DNA from: Thermodesulfobium narugense DSM 14796
GTDB taxonomy: Bacteria > Thermodesulfobiota > Thermodesulfobiia > Thermodesulfobiales > Thermodesulfobiaceae
Assembly (NCBI RefSeq): GCF_000212395.1
Contig: NC_015499.1
Coordinates: 268,501-332,500 of the forward strand
DNA: 64,000 bases
Direction: 5' to 3'
In this document: piece by piece, positions 1 through 6,962 of the stretch
Layout: every line of letters begins with the position of its first letter
How positions within the stretch are numbered: position 1 is the first letter of the stretch
Position numbers and translations under genes: made by a program
The notes under the pieces: generated by a model
Told to the model about the DNA's origin: nothing
The model's database searches: none
What the model saw: only the letters and a program-made list of their open reading frames with translations

Positions 1-170
1 ACTGAGGATATTGTTGCAACATCTAACTCATTGTTTAACAACATATTGTTTAGGGTTGCAGGATCCGACAAGAAAAATTTATAACCAATTTTTTCGAATC
101 CCAGCTTTACTGGCAAAAAATTGTAAAACTTTATCAAACCAAATCTTAAAAAATTCTTGTTAGTTGTCAT
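1..170 (-). CDS. mqnA: Chorismate dehydratase MqnA, N-terminal part (runs off the window edge)
   Basis: Reading the minus strand from an ATG at 170 gives 56 open codons up to the window edge, so only the N-terminus is present. The start has a good SD (AGGAG, about 6 nt upstream). Motifs such as LRFGLIK near the start and NNELDVATISS around residue 50 match MqnA, which converts chorismate to 3-[(1-carboxyvinyl)oxy]benzoate, the first step of the futalosine route to menaquinone. It lies 38 bp downstream of mqnE on the same strand, so it is probably the last visible gene of the tetR-mqnD-mqnE-mqnA operon. The partial length limits certainty, but the context supports the call. Confidence 0.75.
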   Translation of the reverse strand, partial: MTTNKNFLRFGLIKFYNFLPVKLGFEKIGYKFFLSDPATLNNMLLNNELDVATISS

Positions 171-208
171 TTTTTCTCCTAAATCTTTCTAAAATGAACA
201 AACAATTT

Positions 209-1216
209 TTATCCTATTTTCTCGTAAAGAGAATTTCTTTCGAAAGGAACAAGACCAATATCCGTTATCATATTCTTTAAGCTTTCAGCTGATAGGCCTC
301 CTGGTTCTGGAGAACCACCTTCATGCATAATCTTTTCATCCACTAAAGTGCCTTCGAGGTCATCTGCTCCTGCCCAGAGTGCCATAAGAGCACAATCTTG
401 TCCTATTGATGGCCAATACGCTTTTATGTGAGGAATTGATAAAACTAAGCGCGAAATTGCAATGGTTTTAAGAGTTTTAATGCTTGTTGCTGGTTTTATG
501 TGTCTAAATTTTGTATTTAAAGGTTGAAATTTCAAAGGGATAAAAGCCTGGAAACCTCCTGTTTTCTGTTGTAGTTCTTCTAGAAGACTCAGGTGGTCTA
601 ATATGTCATCAAAAGTTTCAAAGTGACCATACAAAATAGTAGCATTCGATTTTAATCCCATTTTGTGAGCAATCTCATGAATTTTGAGCCACATTTTCGG
701 AGATGTCTTCTTTGTTAGAAGCTTTGATCTCATAGAGTCTTTTAGTATTTCTGCTCCTCCGCCTGTAAGGGATACGCTGCCGTGATTTAAAAGGTCTTCA
801 ATTATACCTTCTATTGGTTTGTTCTCTTCTTTGGCGTAGAATTCAACTTCTACTGCTGTAAGAGATTTTATTGTGACTTTTGGAAGCGTATTTTTAATTG
901 AATCTAAGATTTTAAGTACTTCATTCCACTTCAAATCAGGATTAAGACCTGATGTAATGTGGACCTCACTTAACCATGTTAGATTTTGTAATTTAGAGAC
1001 AACTAGATCTGGCGTCAGCTTATATGCATCAAGATCGTTTTTATTTCTAGCAAAAGGGCAAAACCCACATCTTTCTACGCAAATATTAGTGAGATTTAGA
1101 TGAATATTCTTTGCGAAGAAGACGTTTTTGCCATACAAAGAATTTTTCTTTTTGTTGGCTTCGTTGAACAAATCGATTGGATTGTCTATTAAGTATTTTA
1201 AGTCTGCTCTATTCAT
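209..1216 (-). CDS. mqnE: Aminodeoxyfutalosine synthase MqnE (radical SAM)
   Basis: A 335-residue radical SAM enzyme. The CX3CX2C cluster motif that binds the [4Fe-4S] centre and S-adenosylmethionine is at Cys46, Cys50 and Cys53 (NICVERCGFC). The TGGGAEI segment near residue 155 is typical of MqnE/MqnC enzymes. MqnE joins the chorismate-derived benzoate to the adenosyl radical, giving 6-amino-6-deoxyfutalosine in the cytoplasm. It is slightly shorter than many homologues. The ATG lies inside the end of mqnD (8-bp overlap) with a GAGGAG SD, indicating translational coupling. MqnC, a close paralogue acting later in the pathway, is the main alternative; the neighbouring mqnA and mqnD fit either. 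Confidence 0.85.
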   Translation of the reverse strand: MNRADLKYLIDNPIDLFNEANKKKNSLYGKNVFFAKNIHLNLTNICVERCGFCPFARNKNDLDAYKLTPDLVVSKLQNLTWLSEVHITSGLNPDLKWNEVLKILDSIKNTLPKVTIKSLTAVEVEFYAKEENKPIEGIIEDLLNHGSVSLTGGGAEILKDSMRSKLLTKKTSPKMWLKIHEIAHKMGLKSNATILYGHFETFDDILDHLSLLEELQQKTGGFQAFIPLKFQPLNTKFRHIKPATSIKTLKTIAISRLVLSIPHIKAYWPSIGQDCALMALWAGADDLEGTLVDEKIMHEGGSPEPGGLSAESLKNMITDIGLVPFERNSLYEKIG

Positions 1217-2033
1217 TTAATATCTCCTCTGGTATGCTGGGGATAGAGGGAATCAAAGATTTTTCAAATGCAACCTTGTACAATATATTTAGAGAGTTAT
1301 ACAAACTTTCTTGAAATTTAATAGTGTAATCGTTTACGTACATGTTTACAAATTTTTCGTTCATTTCAAAATTAAGATCTCTGCCAAATTTCATTGCATG
1401 ATTGAGTGCCTCTTGAGGATGTGCTTTGCCCCACTTTATGGATTCTCTTAATAGATTATTTATTGAAGTTCTTTCGTTTTTTAAGCTTTTGTGTACAATA
1501 TTTCCACCTAAAGGAAGGGGTAAGTTATACCTTTCATACCACCACTCTCCAAGATCTACTATCTTTTTTAATCCCATGTTTCTATAAGAAAGCTGCCCTT
1601 CATGAATTAATAAACCTGCATCCACTTCTGAGTTAATAACCTTTTCCATTATTTGATCAAAAGGCACGAACACTTCCTTGTGACCTTGTGAATATATGCG
1701 AAAGACTAAAGTTGCAGTGGTTAACTCTCCTGGAAGGGCAATTACTTTGTCTTCAAGATTTGTGAGACTTTTTTTTGAGATAAGTATTGGACCATATTTG
1801 TCGCCTACACTTGAGCCTACGCTCATGAGATCGTACTTGTCTATAACGTATGGCAAAGCATGATAAGAAATCGCACTAATGTGATAACGTCCATTCATAG
1901 CCTCCTTGTTAAGGGTCTCTATATCTGACAGTGTTTCTTCAATTTCGTATTTTGATTTGATTTTCCCGTGTGTTAATGCATAAAACATAAATGCATCATC
2001 AGGATCTGGGCTGTGTGCAACTGTTAATTTCAT
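1209..2033 (-). CDS. mqnD: 1,4-dihydroxy-6-naphthoate synthase MqnD
   Basis: A 274-residue protein of the MqnA/MqnD periplasmic-binding-protein-like fold. The N-terminal SPDPDDAFMFYAL segment corresponds to the SPCPNDTFIF motif of MqnD, and GLLIHEGQLSY and LPLPLGGNIV are also MqnD-like. The enzyme converts cyclic dehypoxanthine futalosine to 1,4-dihydroxy-6-naphthoate, a late soluble step in menaquinone synthesis. An AGGAGG SD precedes the ATG. It begins 21 bp after tetR ends and overlaps mqnE by 8 bp, so all are probably one transcript. MqnA is the alternative within the fold, but a separate mqnA-like gene lies at 170 and the motif favours MqnD. Confidence 0.85.
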   Translation of the reverse strand: MKLTVAHSPDPDDAFMFYALTHGKIKSKYEIEETLSDIETLNKEAMNGRYHISAISYHALPYVIDKYDLMSVGSSVGDKYGPILISKKSLTNLEDKVIALPGELTTATLVFRIYSQGHKEVFVPFDQIMEKVINSEVDAGLLIHEGQLSYRNMGLKKIVDLGEWWYERYNLPLPLGGNIVHKSLKNERTSINNLLRESIKWGKAHPQEALNHAMKFGRDLNFEMNEKFVNMYVNDYTIKFQESLYNSLNILYKVAFEKSLIPSIPSIPEEILNE

Positions 2034-2054
2034 CGAAAACCTCCTAAAAATTAA

Positions 2055-2618
2055 TTATTTTTTTACTATTTTCAACAATTTTTCAATAAAAAGATCTGAT
2101 ATTTCGGCAAGTGATTTGTCGGATGTAATAGAATCGATTACAAACTCTGTTATTGCACCAACGATAATTGTTACAACAATATACTTTTCAATTTCTTCAA
2201 ATCTTTGATCAGAAAGCATATTGCAAAATAGCTTTTCTAACTTTTTTCTCACAGAAAATCTTTGCTCTTCAAACTGAGGACCAAGACTAAAGGCTTCAAT
2301 GAAGATGAATTTTGTTAATTCACGATACTTGTCTAGTATTCTAAAACCCTCTTTTAAAGACGATCTAAAAATTTCTTCAAAAGTATCACCTTTGGCTTTG
2401 GTTTCAATTTTTTTGATAAGTTGATCGCTTAACTCTTCAACTAGTTTTATTACCAGGTCTTTTTTTCCCGGGAAATAGAAGTAAAATGCTCCTTTAGAGG
2501 TATTTGAGTCTTCTACAATCTCATCAACGTTTGTATAATGATATCCTTTGTTTGAAAAAAGTCTTAAAGCGCTTTTTAGTATTCTATTTTTTATAACAGA
2601 AGTTTTTTTAGTTCTCAT
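2055..2618 (-). CDS. TetR-family transcriptional regulator, first gene of the mqn operon
   Basis: A 187-residue TetR-type protein. The N-terminal helix-turn-helix lies roughly at residues 10-55 (LFSNKGYHYTNVDEIV, SKGAFYFYFPGKKDL), followed by a helical ligand-binding domain that cannot be assigned a ligand. It is the first gene before mqnD, 21 bp away. A perfect 14-bp palindrome at 2653-2666 overlaps the -35 of its likely promoter, so it probably represses itself and the genes behind it. The -10 box (2625-2630) is so close to the ATG at 2618 that the mRNA should start at or beside the start codon, and no SD is visible, so it is likely translated from a leaderless message. Confidence 0.9.
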   Translation of the reverse strand: MRTKKTSVIKNRILKSALRLFSNKGYHYTNVDEIVEDSNTSKGAFYFYFPGKKDLVIKLVEELSDQLIKKIETKAKGDTFEEIFRSSLKEGFRILDKYRELTKFIFIEAFSLGPQFEEQRFSVRKKLEKLFCNMLSDQRFEEIEKYIVVTIIVGAITEFVIDSITSDKSLAEISDLFIEKLLKIVKK

Positions 2619-2624
2619 GTTGAT

Positions 2625-2653
2625 ATAATAACAGTTTTTGAAATATTTGTAAA
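2625..2653 (-). promoter_or_regulatory. Promoter of tetR-mqnDEA
   Basis: On the minus strand TTTACA (2648-2653) and TATTAT (2625-2630) are separated by exactly 17 nt, a near-consensus sigma-70 promoter. The expected start point, about 7 nt beyond the -10, falls at the tetR ATG (2616-2618). Confidence 0.6.
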
Positions 2654-2666
2654 CCGACTAGTCGGT
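2653..2666. promoter_or_regulatory. Probable TetR-family operator, perfect 14-bp palindrome
   Basis: ACCGACTAGTCGGT is its own reverse complement. Its edge coincides with the -35 box of the tetR promoter, so bound repressor would block RNA polymerase. Its size and symmetry fit a TetR-type dimer. It lies 175 bp before the GH130 gene, so control of that gene is possible but less certain. Confidence 0.6.
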
Positions 2667-2758
2667 CTATAGATATTGAAATAACTCACAATTCAAAACT
2701 CAAGAAGAACCGATGCGTTTTTTAAAGGATTTTCCATTTTAAAATTTAAAAGTTTATT

Positions 2759-2787
2759 TTGTATAAAATTAGCTATATATTTAGTAT
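2759..2787 (+). promoter_or_regulatory. Possible promoter of the GH130/GT4 operon
   Basis: TTGTAT (2759-2764) and TAGTAT (2782-2787) are spaced by 17 nt in a very AT-rich stretch 55 bp before the GH130 start. The region has several TATA-like words, so the assignment is weak. Confidence 0.3.
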
Positions 2788-2841
2788 ATATGATAAAATT
2801 AATTAATTTTGATAATATTAAACAATAAGTCGGGGTGAATT

Positions 2842-3795
2842 ATGGGTACTCATGCTCTCTTTAAAAGATATGAAGGAAATCCTATTATTACAGCAGAGGA
2901 TGTTTCCTGCGAAGCTCACACCGTTTTTAATCCTGCAGCTGCAAAGTTTGAGAACAAAGTTATTCTTGTTTTGAGAGTAGAGGAGCAAAGAGGATTTTCT
3001 TATCTCATAAGAGCCTTTAGCGAGGACGGCATTAACAACTGGAAAATTGACGATAAACCTTTTATGATTCATGAACCCCAGATGGGAGAACAGTTCTGGG
3101 GGCTAGAAGATCCCAGGATAACTTACATGGAAGAATTCGATCAATATTATCTGACTTATGTTTCGTTTGCGCCAGGTGGTCCACAACTTTCTTTAGTTAC
3201 TACTAGAGATTTTGAAAGAATATGTAGGCACGGCAATCTTTTTTATCCGGATAACAAAGATGGTGCTTTTTATCCAAAAAGATTCAATGGCAGATGGGCT
3301 TTGATCCATAGACCATACGCAAGAGGAAGGGCTGAAATATGGCTTTCTTTTACCCCTGACCTAAAGCACTATGGTGATCATACCTGTATTATACCAGTAA
3401 GAGAGGGTTGGTGGGATTGTACTAGGGTTGGTATGGGACCACCACCAATAGAGACCCCTGAAGGGTGGCTTTTAATATATCATGGAGTTAGAACTACTGC
3501 TTCTGGATCTCTTTATAGGGTTGGATTAGCTTTGTTTGATTTAGACGATCCTACCAAGCTTATTTGTAGGACTAATAGATGGGTACTAGCTCCAGAAACG
3601 CCATATGAACTGATTGGAGACGTTCCTGGCGTATGTTTTCCATGTGGTGCTATATGTGATGAGAATACTAGGGAGATAATGCTTTATTATGGAGGTGCTG
3701 ATACATCGACCTGTGTGGCATTTTCTACTATTGACGATATACTTGACTTTATTAAAGAGGATCAAAAAATAGGAAGGACTTTTTATTCGTTATGA
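2842..3795 (+). CDS. GH130-family beta-mannoside phosphorylase/glycosidase
   Basis: A 317-residue five-bladed propeller enzyme of family GH130. Motifs are NPIIT near residue 14, GLEDPRIT around 88-95 (whose Asp matches the family's catalytic acid), GAFYPKR around residue 145, and GPPPIETPEGWLLIYHG. Family members reversibly phosphorolyse beta-mannosides, such as beta-1,2- or beta-1,4-manno-oligosaccharides, releasing mannose 1-phosphate. There is no signal peptide, so it is cytoplasmic. It overlaps the next gene, a glycosyltransferase fusion, by 4 bp, implying coupled expression and a shared glycan substrate. The exact linkage cannot be read from sequence. A GGGGTG SD precedes the ATG. Confidence 0.85.
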   Translation: MGTHALFKRYEGNPIITAEDVSCEAHTVFNPAAAKFENKVILVLRVEEQRGFSYLIRAFSEDGINNWKIDDKPFMIHEPQMGEQFWGLEDPRITYMEEFDQYYLTYVSFAPGGPQLSLVTTRDFERICRHGNLFYPDNKDGAFYPKRFNGRWALIHRPYARGRAEIWLSFTPDLKHYGDHTCIIPVREGWWDCTRVGMGPPPIETPEGWLLIYHGVRTTASGSLYRVGLALFDLDDPTKLICRTNRWVLAPETPYELIGDVPGVCFPCGAICDENTREIMLYYGGADTSTCVAFSTIDDILDFIKEDQKIGRTFYSL

Positions 3796-6083
3796 GGGGC
3801 ACTACAAAGAGCGCATCTCCAGATTTTAATGTAGCCTTTGTGGGCACGTATGTGCCAAGGCTGTGTGGGATTGCTACTTTTACCAATGACATTGCTAAAT
3901 CTGTCGCCAGGTGGTATCCAGATGATGCTTTTGAAAACAGATATGTAAGAGTCGTCGCAATGTCAAATGGCGTTTATTCGTACCCGAAGGAAGTCTTCTT
4001 CGATATTAGAGAAAAATTTAAAACGGATTATATAAAAGCAGCGGAGTTCATAAACATTTCAAACGTTAATGTTGTAAGCCTTCAACATGAATTTGGTATA
4101 TATGGCGGTGAGCACGGAAGTTATGTTCTTGATTTTTTAAAAAATCTGAAAAAACCTGTTGTAACAACTCTTCACACGGTGTTAGAGAAGCCAATCGAAG
4201 GTCAAAAAGAAATTTTAGAAGAGATCTGTAACCTTTCATCAAGAATTGTTGTTTGTGCGCAAAAAGCTCAGGAAATATTAGAAAGGGTTTATAGAATTTC
4301 ATCCGAAAAGATTTCTATGATTTATCATGGCGCTCCTGATGTCCCCTTTATGGATCCCTCGTATTATAAAGATATTCTTAATCTTGAAGGAAAAACAGTT
4401 ATTTTGACTTTTGGGCTCTTAGGTCCCAGCAAGGGAATAGAATACGGCATTGAAGCGTTAAGCAAAGTCTACAGAGATTATCCAAACGCTGTATACGTAG
4501 TGCTTGGCGCAACTCATCCAGAAGTAAAAAGACTCTACGGCGAAAGCTATAGGATTAGCTTGCAAAAAATGGCTTATGAGGAAGGAATAGCTGATAACGT
4601 AATTTTTATTGACAGGTACGTATCCTTCGAAGAATTGATGAACTTTTTGATTATGGCCGACATATATCTAACTCCTTATTTATCTTTAGAACAGATAGTT
4701 TCAGGAACCTTAACTTATGCAATTGCAGCTGGAAAAGCTATAATTTCTACTCCATATTGGTATGCTCAAGAAATGCTTCAAGACGAAAGAGGCATCCTTG
4801 TTCCGTTTAGAGATAGTGATGCTTTGTCACAGGCGCTTAGAAGGCTCTTAACAGATATACCTTACAGAAATAGATTGAGAAAAAATGCTTATGATTTTGG
4901 CAGAAAGATGATTTGGAAGAACGTTTCAAGAGAATATATTGAGCTTTTTGACGAAGCAATTAAAACTTATTCTAAGGAAAAAAATTTTATTTATATTTCA
5001 AAAAGAGACTTAATCGAAAAGGAATCTTTTCAAACAAAACTCCCTTCTGTTCACCTTACACATCTAAAATTCTTAACTGATGAAACAGGTATATTGCAAC
5101 ACGCTTTATACAATATGCCGAATAGAAATCACGGTTACTGCGTTGATGACAATTCCAGAGCCTTTATGGCTCTTCTCTTATATTATGAACTTTTCAAGGA
5201 TCAGAGCATACTATATCTCTTGTATAGATTCTTATCTTTTATTCACAACGCATTTGATGAAAAAACTGGCAGATTTTTAAACTTTTTGAGATATGATAGA
5301 ACATGGATTGATGAATTTAGTGAAGATGCGCATGCTAGAACTCTTCTTGCTTTAGCTACAGCAATACAGTGGCCAGCAGTTCCAGAATTGATTCCTATTT
5401 GTGCTACTATTTTTGAAAAGGGCATTAAGCAAGTTGAGAATTTTACATCTGTAAGAGGAATTAGCCTTTCTATTATTGCTTGTGATAAGTTTGTTAGAAC
5501 TTATCCGGGAGCTAAAGAGATCAAAGACATATTAATTAATCTTTCAGGGAAGTTGTTTGAACTTTACAAAAACAATATTTCTGATGATTGGATTTTTCCT
5601 GAAGATATACTTACTTATGACAACGCAAGACAGCCTCAAGCCTTAATTAGGGCTGGCCAACAACTAGGCAGTGATGAAATGATTGAGCTTGGTATTAGGA
5701 GCCTAAGGTGGCTAATAGAAATCCAAACAAATCCAGAGACACAATACCTAAGCATTATTGGGAACAGGGGATGGTATGAGAGAGGGTCTCAAAAGGCTCA
5801 ATTTGATCAACAACCAATAGAATTAAGCAGTATTTCCTGCGCGTGTATAGATGCATACTTTCAAACGGGTGACAAATATTTTTACAATACTGCTATGAAG
5901 GCCTTAAGATGGTTTTTAGGAGAAAATGACTCCTTTTGTCCTGTTGCAAGAGTTGAAACAGGTGGTTGTTATGATGGTCTAGAACCTCAGGGAGTTAACA
6001 AAAATATGGGAGCAGAGTCAACAATATCTTATTTAATGACGTTGCTTCATTCATACAAATTAACATTTAAAAGAGGCGATTGA
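3792..6083 (+). CDS. GT4-type glycosyltransferase fused to a C-terminal alpha/alpha-toroid domain
   Basis: A 763-residue two-part protein. Residues about 10-395 form a GT-B glycosyltransferase of the GT4 type (FVGTYVPRLCGIATFTND at the start, FGLLGPSKGIEYGIEAL near 205, and the YLSLEQIVSGTLTYAIAAG donor-site region). Residues about 420-760 are helical repeats resembling six-hairpin glycosidase-like toroids (GYCVDDNSRAFMALL, QFDQQPIELSS). It overlaps the GH130 gene by 4 bp. The pair may build and recycle one mannose-containing glycan or storage polymer, which is inference. Whether the C-terminal domain is catalytic is not clear from the sequence. Confidence 0.8.
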   Translation: MRGTTKSASPDFNVAFVGTYVPRLCGIATFTNDIAKSVARWYPDDAFENRYVRVVAMSNGVYSYPKEVFFDIREKFKTDYIKAAEFINISNVNVVSLQHEFGIYGGEHGSYVLDFLKNLKKPVVTTLHTVLEKPIEGQKEILEEICNLSSRIVVCAQKAQEILERVYRISSEKISMIYHGAPDVPFMDPSYYKDILNLEGKTVILTFGLLGPSKGIEYGIEALSKVYRDYPNAVYVVLGATHPEVKRLYGESYRISLQKMAYEEGIADNVIFIDRYVSFEELMNFLIMADIYLTPYLSLEQIVSGTLTYAIAAGKAIISTPYWYAQEMLQDERGILVPFRDSDALSQALRRLLTDIPYRNRLRKNAYDFGRKMIWKNVSREYIELFDEAIKTYSKEKNFIYISKRDLIEKESFQTKLPSVHLTHLKFLTDETGILQHALYNMPNRNHGYCVDDNSRAFMALLLYYELFKDQSILYLLYRFLSFIHNAFDEKTGRFLNFLRYDRTWIDEFSEDAHARTLLALATAIQWPAVPELIPICATIFEKGIKQVENFTSVRGISLSIIACDKFVRTYPGAKEIKDILINLSGKLFELYKNNISDDWIFPEDILTYDNARQPQALIRAGQQLGSDEMIELGIRSLRWLIEIQTNPETQYLSIIGNRGWYERGSQKAQFDQQPIELSSISCACIDAYFQTGDKYFYNTAMKALRWFLGENDSFCPVARVETGGCYDGLEPQGVNKNMGAESTISYLMTLLHSYKLTFKRGD

Positions 6084-6089
6084 TACTTT

Positions 6090-6917
6090 GTGAAAATTGG
6101 CATTAAAAGATTTAACGATGAGTATATATCAAATGAAAAAAAATTTTCTGTACTTGCTTTTGATTTAGGCAACTCTAGATTAAAATGTTCTTATTTTGAA
6201 GATTCGTGTATGAAGCATTACGGTGCCTTTCGATTAGAGGAAATTTTTGTCAATAGTAAATTTGACTCTAATCTTCTTGATAAGTGGTTGAAAGAAAACA
6301 AAATCGATAATAAGGTTAAGTGCTTTATCTCTTCTGTAAATTTAACCATAGAAAAGCACCTTTTGTCATTTTTGAACGAGCGCCTTTTTTCTGCTAAAGT
6401 AATTGAACCTAGGGATCTTGTTGGCATAATTGGGATTGAATATGATATAGATATGATAGGGATTGATAGACTGCTACACTCTATTGGAGCATCACTTTTT
6501 TATGGGGAAGGAGTGTGCGTTGTAGATATGGGGACAGCAATTACAGTTGACCTAACCAAGGAGAACGTGTATAAAGGCGGTTTTATCATGCCAGGAATAG
6601 ATATGATTTGTAAATCTATAAACCTTTTTTTGCCTCATTTGCCAATGGCAGATATTACAATAAATCATACCAACGTTCCTTCAAGGAATACTAATGATGC
6701 TTTAAATAATGGCATATTTTATTCTATAGTTTTTGGCCTTGAGGGCATTATTAGGTCATGGCATGAAAAGTTTGGCGACTTTACTACTGTTTTGACCGGT
6801 GGTAGTGCAAGGTTTTTTGAAAGCGAGTTGTCATGGCCATATTTTCCTCATCTAACTCTTTGGGGAATATATAGATACGCAGAGTACAAAGAATCTTTGA
6901 ATGAGAAAAGTTCTTAG
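6090..6917 (+). CDS. coaX: Type III pantothenate kinase
   Basis: A 275-residue CoaX-type kinase of the ASKHA fold. The N-terminal phosphate loop FDLGNSRLKC is at about residues 24-33, followed by GIDRLLHSIGA and VVDMGTAITVD near the middle, then GGFIMPG. It phosphorylates pantothenate, the first step of coenzyme A synthesis, in the cytoplasm. The GTG start at 6090, 6 bp after the glycosyltransferase, is the only plausible start in frame, and the core begins about 20 residues in, so there is a short N-terminal extension. panC, which makes pantothenate, is elsewhere in the window at 38366. Confidence 0.88.
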   Translation: MKIGIKRFNDEYISNEKKFSVLAFDLGNSRLKCSYFEDSCMKHYGAFRLEEIFVNSKFDSNLLDKWLKENKIDNKVKCFISSVNLTIEKHLLSFLNERLFSAKVIEPRDLVGIIGIEYDIDMIGIDRLLHSIGASLFYGEGVCVVDMGTAITVDLTKENVYKGGFIMPGIDMICKSINLFLPHLPMADITINHTNVPSRNTNDALNNGIFYSIVFGLEGIIRSWHEKFGDFTTVLTGGSARFFESELSWPYFPHLTLWGIYRYAEYKESLNEKSS

Positions 6918-6962
6918 TTTAAAGTTAAATATATTCAATAAAATTTTGAAAGGGATGGTAAT

